In this document: positions 21,774 to 32,821 of the stretch, in pieces
Position numbering within the stretch: position 1 is the first letter of the stretch
How the letters are laid out: the number at the start of each line of letters is the position of its first letter
NCBI GenBank assembly: GCA_963854735.1
Contig: OY978109.1
Coordinates: 248,001-312,000, forward strand
Length of the DNA: 64,000 bases
From: Marvania coccoides
Taxonomy: Eukaryota > Chlorophyta > Trebouxiophyceae > Chlorellales > Chlorellaceae
Direction: 5' to 3'
Translations under genes and position numbers: made by a program
Notes under the pieces: model-generated
What the model was told of the DNA's origin: nothing
Database searches by the model: none
Seen by the model: only the letters and a program-made list of their open reading frames with translations

Positions 21774-24700
21774 CTACATCCAGTAGTCCAGCCCTGCCTC
21801 TGACACCTGCGACACCACCGGCCCCCCCCTCAACGCGTAGGGGTCCTGCAACGGCTTGAACGGCTTGGCGTAGGGCTTGCAGGCCGCTTCAAGGCGAGAC
21901 AGCGGTACGCCGCTCTCGTCTCCATCATGCACTGCCACACGGGGGACGATGGGGATTATGTGATCCTTACGAAATGGCGCTTTCAGGTCGTACGGGTCGT
22001 GCGCCGCCCCGGGACTAAACAAAATTTCCACTTTGAAGCGCCCCGGGTCATCCAGACCCAATTTTTTGTTCTCGAACATGCGGAAAACGATGTGTGTGAG
22101 GTAGTCCAGCTCCAGCGCGGCGTGGAGCTGGCGCTGGCCGGCCTCGGACAGCAGTCCGGACGCGTTGGGGCCCAGCCCAAGGGCACAGTAGCGGAGGACG
22201 TTCACCAGGGAGTGGCAGTGGCTCTCCGAGGTGAAGTAGATGCGGGTGCGGACATGGCGCAGCGGGGAGTTGATGTCCTGAGCGTAGGTGGGGCACAGCC
22301 GGTGCAGCACTGCGAATGTGGGGAAAAAAACGCGTTCAAAAACGAGAGTTAACCAAAATTTATTGATGACGCCCCCCCCCCCCCCCCCCCCACCCACCCC
22401 CACACACAAAAGAAGCCCATCAACAGCATCTCTGCCTGATTCTTTCCATACACTGTGGAGATGAGAACCAATTTCCAGCAAAGAGAAAGAAATGGTGCTG
22501 ATTTAAGCATGGTTCTTGCCTGCATCGTCATCGTCTGCCTCTTGCTCAGTGCCCACTGGCTGATCAGCGCTGGCCTCGGTGGCAGCCCCACTAGGCTGCG
22601 ACCCACCCCCAGAAGCTCCCTCCCCCCCCGTGTCCTTGGCCGCAATGGCAGCGGTGAGGTCGGCAACAAAGTCGGCGCGTGAAGCGTCATCGACGTGACG
22701 CAAGCCCGCCGTGGCGATGCTCTCCTCCCGCATGGAGGCCAGGTCGGCCAGCAGCTTGCCCAGCAGCTGCGCGCAGATCATGGACCCGATGCGCAGCTTA
22801 CCGATGGGCTGGATGCCGTACTCATTGGGGATGACGGCAGCTGCCAGCACCTTTGCCATCTGCGAATGGAGAAATAGCGCAATAGAAGCAATGGCGGAAG
22901 TGAGCAATTGAGCAAGTGGGCGAGAGGAAATGGGTGGAGTTAACATTCGAAGTGTTCTCATTTTGAATATGTGCTAAAATGCGGGGATGCGTTGTGTTTC
23001 GAGCGGTGGGCAAGATATCTAGTAAACTATCTAGTAACTACTACTTGTACTAAACAAATGCCGAATTTAAAGCCTGTTAGGCATCTTCTAGCGCTTACCT
23101 TGTACACCTCCTTCATGCCGTCGATGCTCAGGTGGGAGTTGTGGATTGAGTCGTACTTGGCGGCATCATAAATGTCCGGCACCTTTGAGATGTCAAAGTG
23201 GCCCTTCTTCTCGTTATAGAACGCCTTGGACAGCTTGCGCCAGCGGTCAAACATGAGCAGCAGCTTCTCTCCGCCGCACGGCTGCCCCGCCTCCAGCGAC
23301 CACTCGCTGGGCCCCTGCGTCAGCGCAGCGTACGCGCGGGAGCGCTCCTCGCCGCCGCGAGTCTCGTCCAGGCACTTCTGCCGCAGCACGTCCACCACGA
23401 GCTTGATGAGCTCGTGCAGGCGGCGCAGGCGGGCCAGGGAGTCCGCCGGCAACGGGAATATGTGCGGGCGGCCGGGGAACGAGGAGGAGCCGGCGCAGGG
23501 CGTCTCGGACTCCGAAAGAAAGGTCCCAGGGGTGCCCAAGCTCGCCAAAACGCGCGCAGCGTCGGATGTTTGGCTGCCGAAGGATGGGGCTGAGGGAAGG
23601 CCAGCAGCGGGGGCGCCTTGCACGCTGGAGGCGTCTGAGGCGCCGGAAGGCAGCGGGGGGGGCTCTGGGGACATGGGGGGAGTGATGGTTGGGGTGGGGT
23701 GGTGGTTGGTGGTTGAGGTCTGGTAGGCGGATTCAGCGAACGTGGAAGTATTGGTTTCGGGGTCAAACGTCATCTGAGAGTACAGCTCCTGCTTGGCGGC
23801 GCTGATGTCAACTGAGGCCCCTTTGCCGAAGGCGTCCAGCATCCCCGCGTCCTTTTTGACGAGACTGACGAGGATGGGGGTGAGCGCGGCGCCCTCCAGG
23901 TCGAGCAGGCCCTTGGTGAAGGCGGCGGCGGAGGTTTGAACCTGCAGGGGTGGGTGTTAGTTGTGAGCGAGAGGGGGACGACAGGTGACGAAAATGCAAA
24001 GCAAATAAAGAGAAGCACTGCGTGCAGTAGTAGATGGGGATGAATCGAATTTGACAATGTTTTTGGTATACAAACGGTCGGAGAACGACCCACTGGGGGG
24101 AAACATGCAACAGAACTCGACAGAAAAATCTGGCCAGGCTGCCAAAAAAGACAAAAATATGCTACACCAGATACAAAGAATAAGTATACTCACCCTGCCC
24201 TCGTCCGAGGAGTAGATCTTGAGGTCGTGGCGGTACGTCGAGTGCAGCCGCAACAGGCCGCCGCCAGCGGGACCTTGGTTTGGGTACATAATATTTCTGA
24301 ACAGCGAGCCCAGAGCCACTGCCTGCTGCCTTCCAGCGTGCGTCAGCACCCCGCCGTGCTTCAGGATGAGCAGCGCCTCTGCGCAGCGCCTGGGCTCCCC
24401 GCTGTCGCCGCCGCCCTCCCACCGCAGCGGCTTCAACTGCACCTTGCGGTTGATGCCGGCGAACTTGCCGCCCTGCTCCAGCACGGTCTTCACGATGCGG
24501 AACTTCTCCCGCAGCTCATCAGCCTCTGGGTCGCCACCGGCAGCACTGTTATTACTGCCGTTGCCGGTGGAAGAATTTCCTCCAACGCCACCTCCAGCAG
24601 TAAAATCTACAGCAACAGCAGCAGCACCCTTGCTCCCGTTGATTTCAGCCACCGCCGCTGCCCGCTGCGCCGTCTCCAGCTCCTCCAGCAGCTCCCTCGT

Positions 24701-25999
24701 GACGTCCAGCAACTCCTGCAGCTCGTTGGGGCTCTTCAGCTTGGCCTGCTTCCCCTTGGAGTCCAAGTACTTCTCCATCAGCGTCAACAGAGGCGCCTGC
24801 GTCACCCGCATCTTCATCTTCTGCTTGGGCGTGCGATCGCCGTGCCTCACCACAGCCAGCACGCACCGCAGCTCTTCATCTGCATGCCGCCCGTCTGCGT
24901 CCGCGTCTCCCCCCAGCACAGTCGACCTCACGTCCTGGTACGACGACGTAGCCGGCAAATTGCCGCTGTCCACGCCCACAAGCGCTGCCCGCCCCGCTTC
25001 GCCCGCCGCCGCCACCACCACCCCCGCAGCGGTGCAGGGCTCGATGGGGAAGGAGGGGGCGGTCAGCAGGCGGTGTGGGGCCACCGCGGACAGCACGATC
25101 ATCCGCAGAATCCCCGCGGTGTCATCGTAATACTTTTGAGAGTTTTTCACAAATGACCAGCCGTTGACATCGCAGACGTACGACCGACCGCGCTCCGCGC
25201 GCAGCAGATCGAACCCACAGACCCTCTGCCCAAATGCCAGGCACACCATGCGCGCCACCTCTTTCTCCTGCGGGCTGAGCAGCACCGGGAAGCGGACCTC
25301 CTTACCGTCGGGAGTTCGCTGCACCTTGCCGTCCACCACGGGGCTCTTGCGGGCCTCTGCGTGGGCGTAGCGCGGACCCACAGTGTACACCTTGACGTCT
25401 GTGCCGCCTGGAAACGAGAAGAAAGTGGGAAGAAGCAAGAAACGTTGATCACAAAAAAAAACCCAAGAATCTTAGCCAAAGGCTAAAGCCAAATGTTTGA
25501 AGAGTCAGACAGCGCTACGCTGTGAATTATTAGCCACTCGCAATAAAATATAACACCTCGCGATTTGAATGAGCAAGGCCAGAATGCACGGCCAAAATGC
25601 TAAATGCAAATTAAACGTTCTGGGTAAAAAATCGGCGGTCCATTACAAATACTATCAAAACAATGTTCATTCCTCTTGCTCACCTGTGGCCAGAAACTCC
25701 TCGTAGATGTACGACCCCTCGCGGCGCACGGTGCCGGGGTGGGTGGGGTCATAGTCAGCGGAGCGGTTGTCCACTTTTCGAAAGAGCCGCTTCACGCCCC
25801 CGCCCATTGAGTGAGGGTAGTAGATATAGACGTTGTGGTCCTCCCCAGAGGCGGGCTTCTCCACGAACGGCTTCTCGATGCGCACGCCGTTGAGCTCCAC
25901 CCAGTCCTCATCCTCCACGAAGCCTGAGAAAGGGAGGGGAAAAAAGGGAATGCAAATGTACATCGTATAATACACCATTTTGGGGGGCTGTGTTTCCTT

Positions 26000-26091
<92 letters not shown>

Positions 26092-27049
26092 GGAAAACAG
26101 ATACGAAAGAGCTCCAGAAGAGTATAATTCAATTAAGCTGGTATTGACTACTGATTTACATACCGTCAGGGTCGGTCTGCCCCGGCGGCAGATGGTCCCG
26201 GTCCACGATGATGTGAAAGGGCGTGGGGATGCCGCTCTCCGCCAGCTTGCGGTACACCCGCCGTCTGTCCAGCAGAATGTCCTGCGCGTAGACGTCGTTC
26301 ACGAGGTAGGGCTTGCGCAGGGCCACGTAGGCTTGGGCCTTTGCAAGCGGGAACCCTTCTGAGTGCCACGACAGCAGGCACGTGCACACCGGCCACTCTT
26401 CGACGGGTTTGTTGAGGATGGTGTCGTCGCCAAACACCACCACCTCGAACTCGCCGTAGCGCAGCAGCCGTTCGATGATGGCACGCATCTGTTTGGAGCC
26501 GGCCTTCTTGTCCATGGCTGGAGGGCGAGTAGAAGAAAAAGGGAGGCATGAGAAAGAAAGCAAGAATAAAGTAATGGGTATAATGGAGTTTGTGCATTGG
26601 TTGATAGATTAACAGCGTGTTGGGTTTGAAGGGGAAAAGTGTTTAGAAAAGTAGGCAAGGAAGAAAAAAAAAGGGAATTCACCGTGTTGAATATATTATA
26701 ATGTACATAAGAATATATTGCTCACCGCAGACGCCTATGACGATCTTGGGGAGCTCGTCGCCTTCGAGGGGGCTCAAACCAGGCGCCTGAAAACAATAAT
26801 AAAGGAATTTGATGGCCATGCGTTGGTCAAAAAATAAAAAAATAAAAAAATGTGTATCACCGAGTAGGAGCGCGTCATGTGGCTGTTTATGTTGGGGTTG
26901 GCTTGCGCGCTCAGCCGATTGGTGTTGATATCGACGGCGTGCTGGCGGGCTTCGAGAGTGGTGGTGCTCACCGCCGTACGCAGATGCTCAACGTCTTGCT
27001 CCTGCTGGACGGGATCAGCTGAGGCGCCCCCGTTCCCCTTATCAGTCAT
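21774..27049 (-). CDS. VIP1: VIP1/PPIP5K inositol pyrophosphate kinase-phosphatase
   Basis: Eight exons on the minus strand: 27049-26861, 26786-26726, 26517-26164, 25923-25684, 25407-24194, 23941-23099, 22859-22520, 22309-21774 (1258 aa). The enzyme phosphorylates InsP6/InsP7 to inositol pyrophosphates (phosphate and TOR signalling). The N-terminal ATP-grasp kinase (about residues 60-400) shows [72 protein letters not shown] and [15 protein letters not shown] histidine-acid-phosphatase-like domain follows, with [10 protein letters not shown] at about 469-478, [15 protein letters not shown] and [19 protein letters not shown] Gly/Asn/Ser/Ala-rich insert sits inside the phosphatase domain. The last intron starts with GC (GATGCAG then GCAAGA). 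Intron 3 holds a long GT microsatellite and the last intron a 20-C run. It is head-to-head with the 173-aa membrane protein gene. Confidence 0.97.
22372..22391. repeat. C20 homopolymer
   Basis: Twenty consecutive C on the plus strand inside the last intron of VIP1, followed by CACCCACCCC. A likely site of length variation and sequencing error. Confidence 0.85.
26003..26087. repeat. (AC)n dinucleotide microsatellite
   Basis: About 42 pure AC units on the plus strand, so GT repeats in the sense of the VIP1 pre-mRNA, inside VIP1 intron 3. Pure and long, therefore likely polymorphic. Confidence 0.97.
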
Positions 27050-27422
27050 GAAAATTCCTTTCAAAAAGACAAATATTGGATGGAAACTTCACGAAAACCC
27101 ACGCCTCGAAAATTTAAAATCGATTTTCTGGAGAAAATAAAAAGGAACCCGGAGCGGACGTTTAAACCCAGGCCCTCTTCTGTTTCCGTATGAATTTAAA
27201 AAAATGGCGTCAACTAGGCGTGGCGGAACAATTGCTCTCTTTTGATGCCAAATCTGGCCCAGTGGCATTGCAAAGAATGAAATATCATTTTAATGCTTTT
27301 GATCATTGTTTAAATTTTTGATGTGAATGTTCAAATAATCCAGCCGTCAGAAGACCTTGTAACCCTTAAAAAAAACATATTTTTTCACATCCCAAATCCT
27401 TTTGGATCACTGCAGTGCATCA

Positions 27423-28205
27423 ATGAATTCGCTGTTCACCGTCGCTGGCAGCGTTGTCGGCATGTCCAAAGGGCTGCTAAACGCCCTCTGGCACGGGACA
27501 AAAGTAACATCCTCCGCAGCAGCGAGCACTACCACTGAAACCATCGATAAAACAATCACGCGGCTCTACACCCTCGCAGGCGCCTGCGCAGGTAAGAATA
27601 GAAAACCGGCGCCCTTTTTCCGACTGTCTGGAGCCGCTCCAACGCTCCCTCCACCTTTACTTCCCTGTGCAGGGCTACTTGCTGGTGCTCACTTTGCTTT
27701 GCTTTCCTTTTGGTACGAAACACGTTTTTTCCCTAGCCTTTTCCCTGCACCAATATTTAAATATATATATTCAGAATTCTGCTCCGTACGTTTCCCAAAG
27801 CTCGTTTGAATCTGATGCAATCTATCGCATGCAGTGTCCAAGCGCCACGGAAATCTAATAAAATACATTTTCTTCTTTTTTCTATTTTCCAGGTGGGGCC
27901 GCACCAATGATGACATCAAAATGAAGGTGCTGCAGTCCTCGCCGATCAAATACCAGCTTCAGGGGCTCAAATGGTGCGTCAGCCCGCCCCCAAAGGCCCC
28001 CGCCGGTCACAGCAACGACCTGCCCCCTTCCCCCATGCAATTCGAGGCTTCTTCCTCCGCCATGGCGGGCGGAGCCTCTCAGGTGGAGTCTTTCTCACCC
28101 GACAGCGTCGTCGACAACGCCCCGAGCGCTGGAAAGAAGCAGCTGCAGGGCCGTAAGAAGAGCGGGGGAAGGCTGGCGCCCAAGGTGCTGTCCACCACTG
28201 CTTGA
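27423..28205 (+). CDS. Unknown small membrane protein (173 aa)
   Basis: Three exons: 27423-27591, 27673-27712 (only 40 nt), 27893-28205. The middle exon is required to keep phase and completes a hydrophobic stretch, LYTLAGACAGLLAGAHFALL, ending SFWWG, which looks like one glycine-rich transmembrane helix around residues 48-70. The N-terminus (FTVAGSVVGMSKGLLNALW) is mildly hydrophobic. The C-terminal half is polar, starting TNDDIKMKVLQSSPIKYQL and ending in a basic KKSGGRLAPK tail. I recognise no family. It is divergent from VIP1 with 373 bp between the start codons. Confidence 0.65.
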
Positions 28206-28520
28206 ATGAATAAGGTTTCGAATGAATTTGTTTAAATGCGGAAGTGGTAAATGCGATTCTCTCTCTCACACACTTCCTCTCCTTCTGCTTTAGCGAAATA
28301 AATAAATCTCTCTCTCAATGAATACGCACCGGCAAAACTTGGCGAGCCACCCTCTCAAGTTCAAAATGAACGCAATAATAGCTGCATTTAGTGTTTTTGC
28401 ATCTCGGCATCAGTCAGTACCGCTTCAGTCTGCTATGTTTACTTTTTCTCCTTTTCATTACCGTCAAACAGATAAGATTTAAATAAAATTTAAAGTGTGA
28501 AGATTTCATTCTACATGCCC
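28206..28520. other. 3' intergenic between convergent genes
   Basis: 315 bp of AT-rich 3' UTR sequence between the 173-aa protein gene (+) and the NOG1-like gene (-). Confidence 0.5.
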
Positions 28521-29990
28521 TTAAAAAACAAGGGGGCATTCATCCTCGCACTCAACCTCCACCTCATCTACCCCCACAGCAGCAGCAGCGGGAGTCTCTT
28601 CAACTGCCGCCGCTGACGCCAGCATTTTAAGCATCGCCGTTTTCAGTTCATCCACCCCATCGCCAGTCAAGGACGACACCCTGGCAGCAGCAGGCACAGC
28701 AGCAGCGTACTCCACCGCCGTTGCAACCGCCTCCGACCCCTCCAGAGCGCTGCCGCCGCGCCGCCGCTCATCCGCAGCATCAAACTCCTCCTCCAGCATG
28801 TCTGCCTTGGACAGCACATCCACCCAGAGCTTGTCTGGGAAGCGTTGCTTCAACTCTTGCCGGATGGCCCACTGGTTGGCCACCGTGGTGCCGCAGTCGC
28901 CTGTCAGATCAGCCACAAAAAGTACCGCTGTCGGTAAATGCTGCAGCGAGGCTAAAGTGAGTCTCTCCATCGCGTTGCGGTCCTCTTCGGGTCGGTTTAG
29001 CAGCCCAGGGGTGTCGGTCACCTGGTGCCGCCGTCCGTCCACGTAAAAATGCCCCATTTTGATGCTGCGAGTGGTGAACGGATAATTTTGAATTTCAGGC
29101 AGCCCGGAGGAGAGCAGCTGCACGAGGCTGCTCTTCCCCACGTTGGGCGCGCCCACTAGCGCCACTGTCGGCAGCAGCGGGTCAACCACGGGCAGCCGCC
29201 GCAAGCTCTTTGCCAGCTCCTTCAAGTCATCGACGGCAGAAGCGCCTTTGCCATAGACTGCCTCTACGCGCTCAAAACCCTCCGCCTGAAGCGCCACAGC
29301 CTCGCGCTTGTTAGCCGCCTTTGAGGCGCGCGCTGCGTAGCCCTTTGCGACCTCCACGACGGCCTTTCGCAGCGCGGTGACGCGGGCTAAAGCTTTGCTG
29401 TAGGAATCAGGGCCTACTGTGAGCTCCAGGAGCGCGTTTTCAAAGGGGTGGAGGCGACGGGGGGGCGGAAACCCTCGCTCGTAGGACCCCAGCGGCGCAG
29501 CGAGCTCCTTCATGAGGGAGTCCAGCTGTCTGGCGGCCCGGTTTTTGGCTTTAGCCCCCTCGTTTTTTAGCTTGTTGTTGCCCCCCACGCGCGCTGAGCG
29601 GCGCACCGCCGACTCGATGATCTCCTTGGACGGCGACACCATGGGGAGCTTCTGAAAGGCGCCGGTGCGGGGCGGTGGAGGGGCGGGGGCAGTGGTGGCT
29701 GCTTCAGAAAACCTCGAGGGGGCGGCAGCTGGGGCAGCGTAAGACGGCTCAAAGTCGTCGTCTTCGACTGCCTCAAAGTCTTCATCTAGATCGGGAGGGG
29801 GTTGGGGGGTTGACGGGGCTGCGGCAGAGGCGTAGAGTCTGCGAGACGGCGTAGCAGCGGCGGCTAGATGAGGTGAGGAATGAAGTGCGGGCGGGGGAGG
29901 CGCGTGAGATAGCATGCTGGCAAGTCGCCTAAGCATCGAGAACTGAGGGGCGGGCCGCATCGAGGTGCAAGGCGCCGCAGCAGCCACCAT
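28521..29990 (-). CDS. Organellar NOG1/OBG-type GTPase
   Basis: A single exon, 489 aa. The first 60 or so residues are Ala/Ser/Pro/Arg-rich with few acids, a likely plastid or mitochondrial transit peptide. The GTPase core lies at about residues 275-455: G1 VALVGAPNVGKSSLVQLLS, a YPFTTR switch I with the Thr, G3 DTPGLLNRPEEDRNAM, G4 as SKAD in place of NKAD, and G5-like SSLTGDGVDEL. The helical domain before G1 (RVTALRKAVVEVAKGYAARA) is the NOG1 N-terminal bundle type. Plant organellar NOG1-like proteins (for example Arabidopsis PDE318) are linked to ribosome assembly; that role is inferred by family. It is head-to-head with the zinc-knuckle gene, 307 bp between the starts. Confidence 0.9.
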   Translation of the reverse strand: MVAAAAPCTSMRPAPQFSMLRRLASMLSHAPPPPALHSSPHLAAAATPSRRLYASAAAPSTPQPPPDLDEDFEAVEDDDFEPSYAAPAAAPSRFSEAATTAPAPPPPRTGAFQKLPMVSPSKEIIESAVRRSARVGGNNKLKNEGAKAKNRAARQLDSLMKELAAPLGSYERGFPPPRRLHPFENALLELTVGPDSYSKALARVTALRKAVVEVAKGYAARASKAANKREAVALQAEGFERVEAVYGKGASAVDDLKELAKSLRRLPVVDPLLPTVALVGAPNVGKSSLVQLLSSGLPEIQNYPFTTRSIKMGHFYVDGRRHQVTDTPGLLNRPEEDRNAMERLTLASLQHLPTAVLFVADLTGDCGTTVANQWAIRQELKQRFPDKLWVDVLSKADMLEEEFDAADERRRGGSALEGSEAVATAVEYAAAVPAAARVSSLTGDGVDELKTAMLKMLASAAAVEETPAAAAVGVDEVEVECEDECPLVF

Positions 29991-30296
29991 GTTAAGAAAA
30001 CGAAATTGAACAGGTTTCAGTGGGCTAGCGAGCTGTGTTGCATTGCATGCATGCGCGCGTATATTAAATATATTTATTACTATTTTTCAATTTAATATGC
30101 GGGTTTGCTGAGCAACAATTGATTTTCGTTCGCTTTTTTGTTGGCGCTCAGCCTCTTCCCTTATTTTCCGACTTAGAAAGCAACATTTTGAATTTATTTT
30201 TGTATTTAAAATATTGAAACAAAGAAACTCGCCGTCTGAAATGCGCTAGAGACCCAGCACAGCCTTGAAAAAAAAAAAAAAAAGGAATTCCAAACC

Positions 30297-31923
30297 ATGA
30301 GCGACACCTCGTTCAGCAGCAGCGCCAGCGAGCGCTCTGAAGACGAAGATGACCGCCACCCTTTAGACAGATACCTGGCGCAGCGGCAGGAAGCCGACGG
30401 GCGCGGGCAGAACGGTGCCACGAAGCCATCAGCTGTCGCACCACCGCCCACAGCCTCTCCTGCTGACGAATTCGAAGCGGCCCTCGCTGTCGACAGCTCT
30501 GAAGAAGAGGAATCGGAGGAGGAGGTGAAAGGTCGGAGCAGCGTGGAAGAGGCCAGCAGTAGCGGCAGTGAAAGCGATGATGAAGCCAGCAGCAGCGACG
30601 ACGAGGGAGGGGAGGAGAAGACGCCCAAACCGGCAAAGCGGCTGAAGCTGCACCTGATGAAGGGGGTGACGGTGCTGGAGGAGGGCCAAGAGGCCACTCG
30701 CAACACCGAAATGTCAAAATTGTTGAGAGTTCCCAGGTATGCTTTGGGTTTATTTATTATGTTATAAAATGCGTTACACTGAATCGTACTGTCGCTTTAC
30801 CAAACCCTGGATCAAGCATTCTCAAGTGTATAAACACCCCTGCATTTCAGTGCGCTGCAACACAGTACTGCTGTAAATTTCATTCCTTTTGCCTCTCGGC
30901 ATTTATTCATTTTATTTTTCTCTCTCTCCCTCCCTCTTCTCTCCTGCAGGTACTTTGACGATGACTACGAGGAGGCAGCCATGCGGTGCTACCGCTGCGG
31001 AGGGTCCGGCCATATGGCGCGCGACTGTCTGAACCCAGCCATGCTAAGAGCGTGCTACTTGTGCGCCCAGCTTGGCCACGACGGACGCGACTGTCCCAAG
31101 ATCCTGTGCTGGAAGTGCCACGGCACCGGACACAGCTCCCGGGACTGCCCCTACCCCCACGGAAAGCGCGCTCCGCGCCCCTGGGACGAGGAAGACGCAG
31201 CGCCGTGCTGCCTGCGCTGCGGGCGGGATGACTGCCCCTGCGCGGGGGAGAGCGGCCACACCCACGCTGCTGCCTGCACGAACCAGTACAGGGCGAAGGA
31301 TCTGGCGCAGGTGCGGTGCCCCACGTGCGGGGTGAAGGGCCACATGGAGTGTGCGGTTGATAAGGGGGAGGCGTGCCGGCCATCGTGTTATAACTGCGGG
31401 GCGGGGGGACACACGGCGGAGGAGTGCAGGTCGGACGTTCCCGCGATCATGCGCGCGGAGAGGGCTCAGGAGCGGGGGCGCAGCGGCAGCGTCAGAGGGA
31501 GGTGCGTTATTTGAAAGTACAGTTAATTATATAGTTAAATTAATTTCTTTAGATCAATGAAAATTGAAGACAGCTGAATAAACGTATTGTCTTGCTTGTT
31601 TCTTTTTTCTTTTACGTTGTAGATTCAACCAGAGAGAGGAGTACTCTGGTGGCGGCAGGGGCCACGGGCGCCAGCAGCAGCAGCAGCAGGTGCGGGGAGC
31701 GTCGTATCGGAAAGGATATCACGCGGAAGAAAGGGAGGCAGATTTTCCTAGGGGGAAGGGGCGGTCGGAAGAAAGGGGCGGACGGCTGCAGCAGCAGCCG
31801 CGGGGGTCGTGGGGCGGCAGCGGGGGTGGTGGGAGAGGCGGTGGCGGCCGAGGGGCGAGCAGCGGGGAGGGAGGGCGGCGGCGAGGCAGCGGCAGCGGCG
31901 ATTCCAAGCGACAGCGGCGTTGA
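30297..31923 (+). CDS. CCHC zinc-knuckle protein, AIR1/2-ZCCHC7 type
   Basis: Three exons: 30297-30736, 30950-31501, 31623-31923 (430 aa). The N-terminus is acidic and Ser-rich. A row of CCHC knuckles follows: CYRCGGSGHMARDC, CYLCAQLGHDGRDC, CWKCHGTGHSSRDC, a degenerate one beginning CLRCGRDDCPC, then CPTCGVKGHMEC and CYNCGAGGHTAEEC. The third exon is an RGG/RG- and Gln-rich tail ending KRQRR. This array is the hallmark of AIR1/AIR2 (TRAMP complex) and ZCCHC7, which bring nuclear RNAs to the poly(A) polymerase and exosome. Nuclear RNA surveillance is therefore the likely role. Its 3' exon abuts a rearranged repeat zone that starts about 20 bp beyond the stop. Confidence 0.9.
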
Positions 31924-31944
31924 TCTGTTGGGTGTTGAATGCTC

Positions 31945-32100
31945 CCTCCAGGCCTCGTCCCCCTCCGTTTGCTGCAGGGTCTGGCGCTGCTGCTGCTTCC
32001 CTTTGGCTTTCTGCTGCAGGGCGCGCTGACTCCAGGCCCCCGCCTCCGGCAGCTAGAGCTGGTGGTGGTGGTGGTGGTGGTGGTGGTGGTGGTGGCAGCG
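31945..32100 (+). repeat. Copy 1 of a duplicated Gly/Ala-coding segment
   Basis: From GCTCCCTCCAGGCCTCGT to a GGT run. It matches, on the opposite strand, the spacer and inner arm end of the inverted repeat at 32822-32954. The shared core is about 80 bp (GCAGGGTCTGGCGCTGCTGC ... CAGGGCGCGCT ... CCCCGCCTC) at roughly 80% identity. In one frame it reads as Ala-rich then poly-Gly, continuing to SKKPSIRELAVNAEKRFAA and a stop at 32264, which looks like a coding remnant. Confidence 0.6.
32060..32094 (+). repeat. (GGT)n microsatellite
   Basis: About 12 GGT units inside copy 1 of the duplicated segment. The spacer of the inverted repeat has a shorter, interrupted version in the opposite orientation. 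Confidence 0.9.
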
Positions 32101-32566
32101 CGGCGGCGCTGCAGAGCAAGAAGCCGTCCATCCGCGAGCTGGCGGTGAACGCTGAGAAACGTTTTGCTGCAATAAATACAAAAAATAAAAATATTGAGGG
32201 TTTCCGCACAGAGACGGCGACAAAGGCCGCACAGCAAAGGGGAAAGCTTGGTCCTAACAATTAAGTCAGGAGCTTACCGCCGTACATGAATGGCTCAAAT
32301 TGGATCCCCACACCCTCACATTGTATCTGCTTCCTGCCGGCCCTTAGCATAAAAACATCTCATTATATCAGCCCCCTCTATACATGAGCAGAAAAACTAG
32401 GGTCAATGTCCCGACTTCCAGGAAGCGAGATTTTGTGGCAATATGCACTTGGACGGTGGCCAAACGACCCTAATACACGTATATACCATAATGATTATGA
32501 TAATCTATATCTATCTAAGAATCAAGGGAAAAACACCAAGGAGCACCGCTGGCAGAGCTAGGGGGA

Positions 32567-32821
32567 CATGCGGTGTACCATGGCAACTACCACGCCGCCC
32601 ACCTCCAGGAGCTGGACCCCTCTTCCCGCGCTCCTTCTTCCGCCCTCCCCCCTCCCCTCAAGAAGCGCCCTCCCTCCCGTGACGGTGCACCCCCTTCTAC
32701 GCGCCGCATTTGCGCGTCAGGGGGCCCCTTGCTGGCCGACCGCCGCCCCGCGCCTGCCGCTGCCGCTCCAGTCCCTGCTGCTGCCCCTGCTGCTCCCTCC
32801 AGACCTCGTGCTGTTTCGTGT
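32567..32821 (+). repeat. Inverted repeat, left arm (255 bp)
   Basis: Pairs with the right arm 32955-33209 with no gaps. I count about 13 mismatches (about 95% identity). The inner roughly 90 bp are identical and the mismatches lie in the outer part. It begins CATGCGGTGTACCATGGC and ends GTGCTGTTTCGTGT. Confidence 0.9.
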
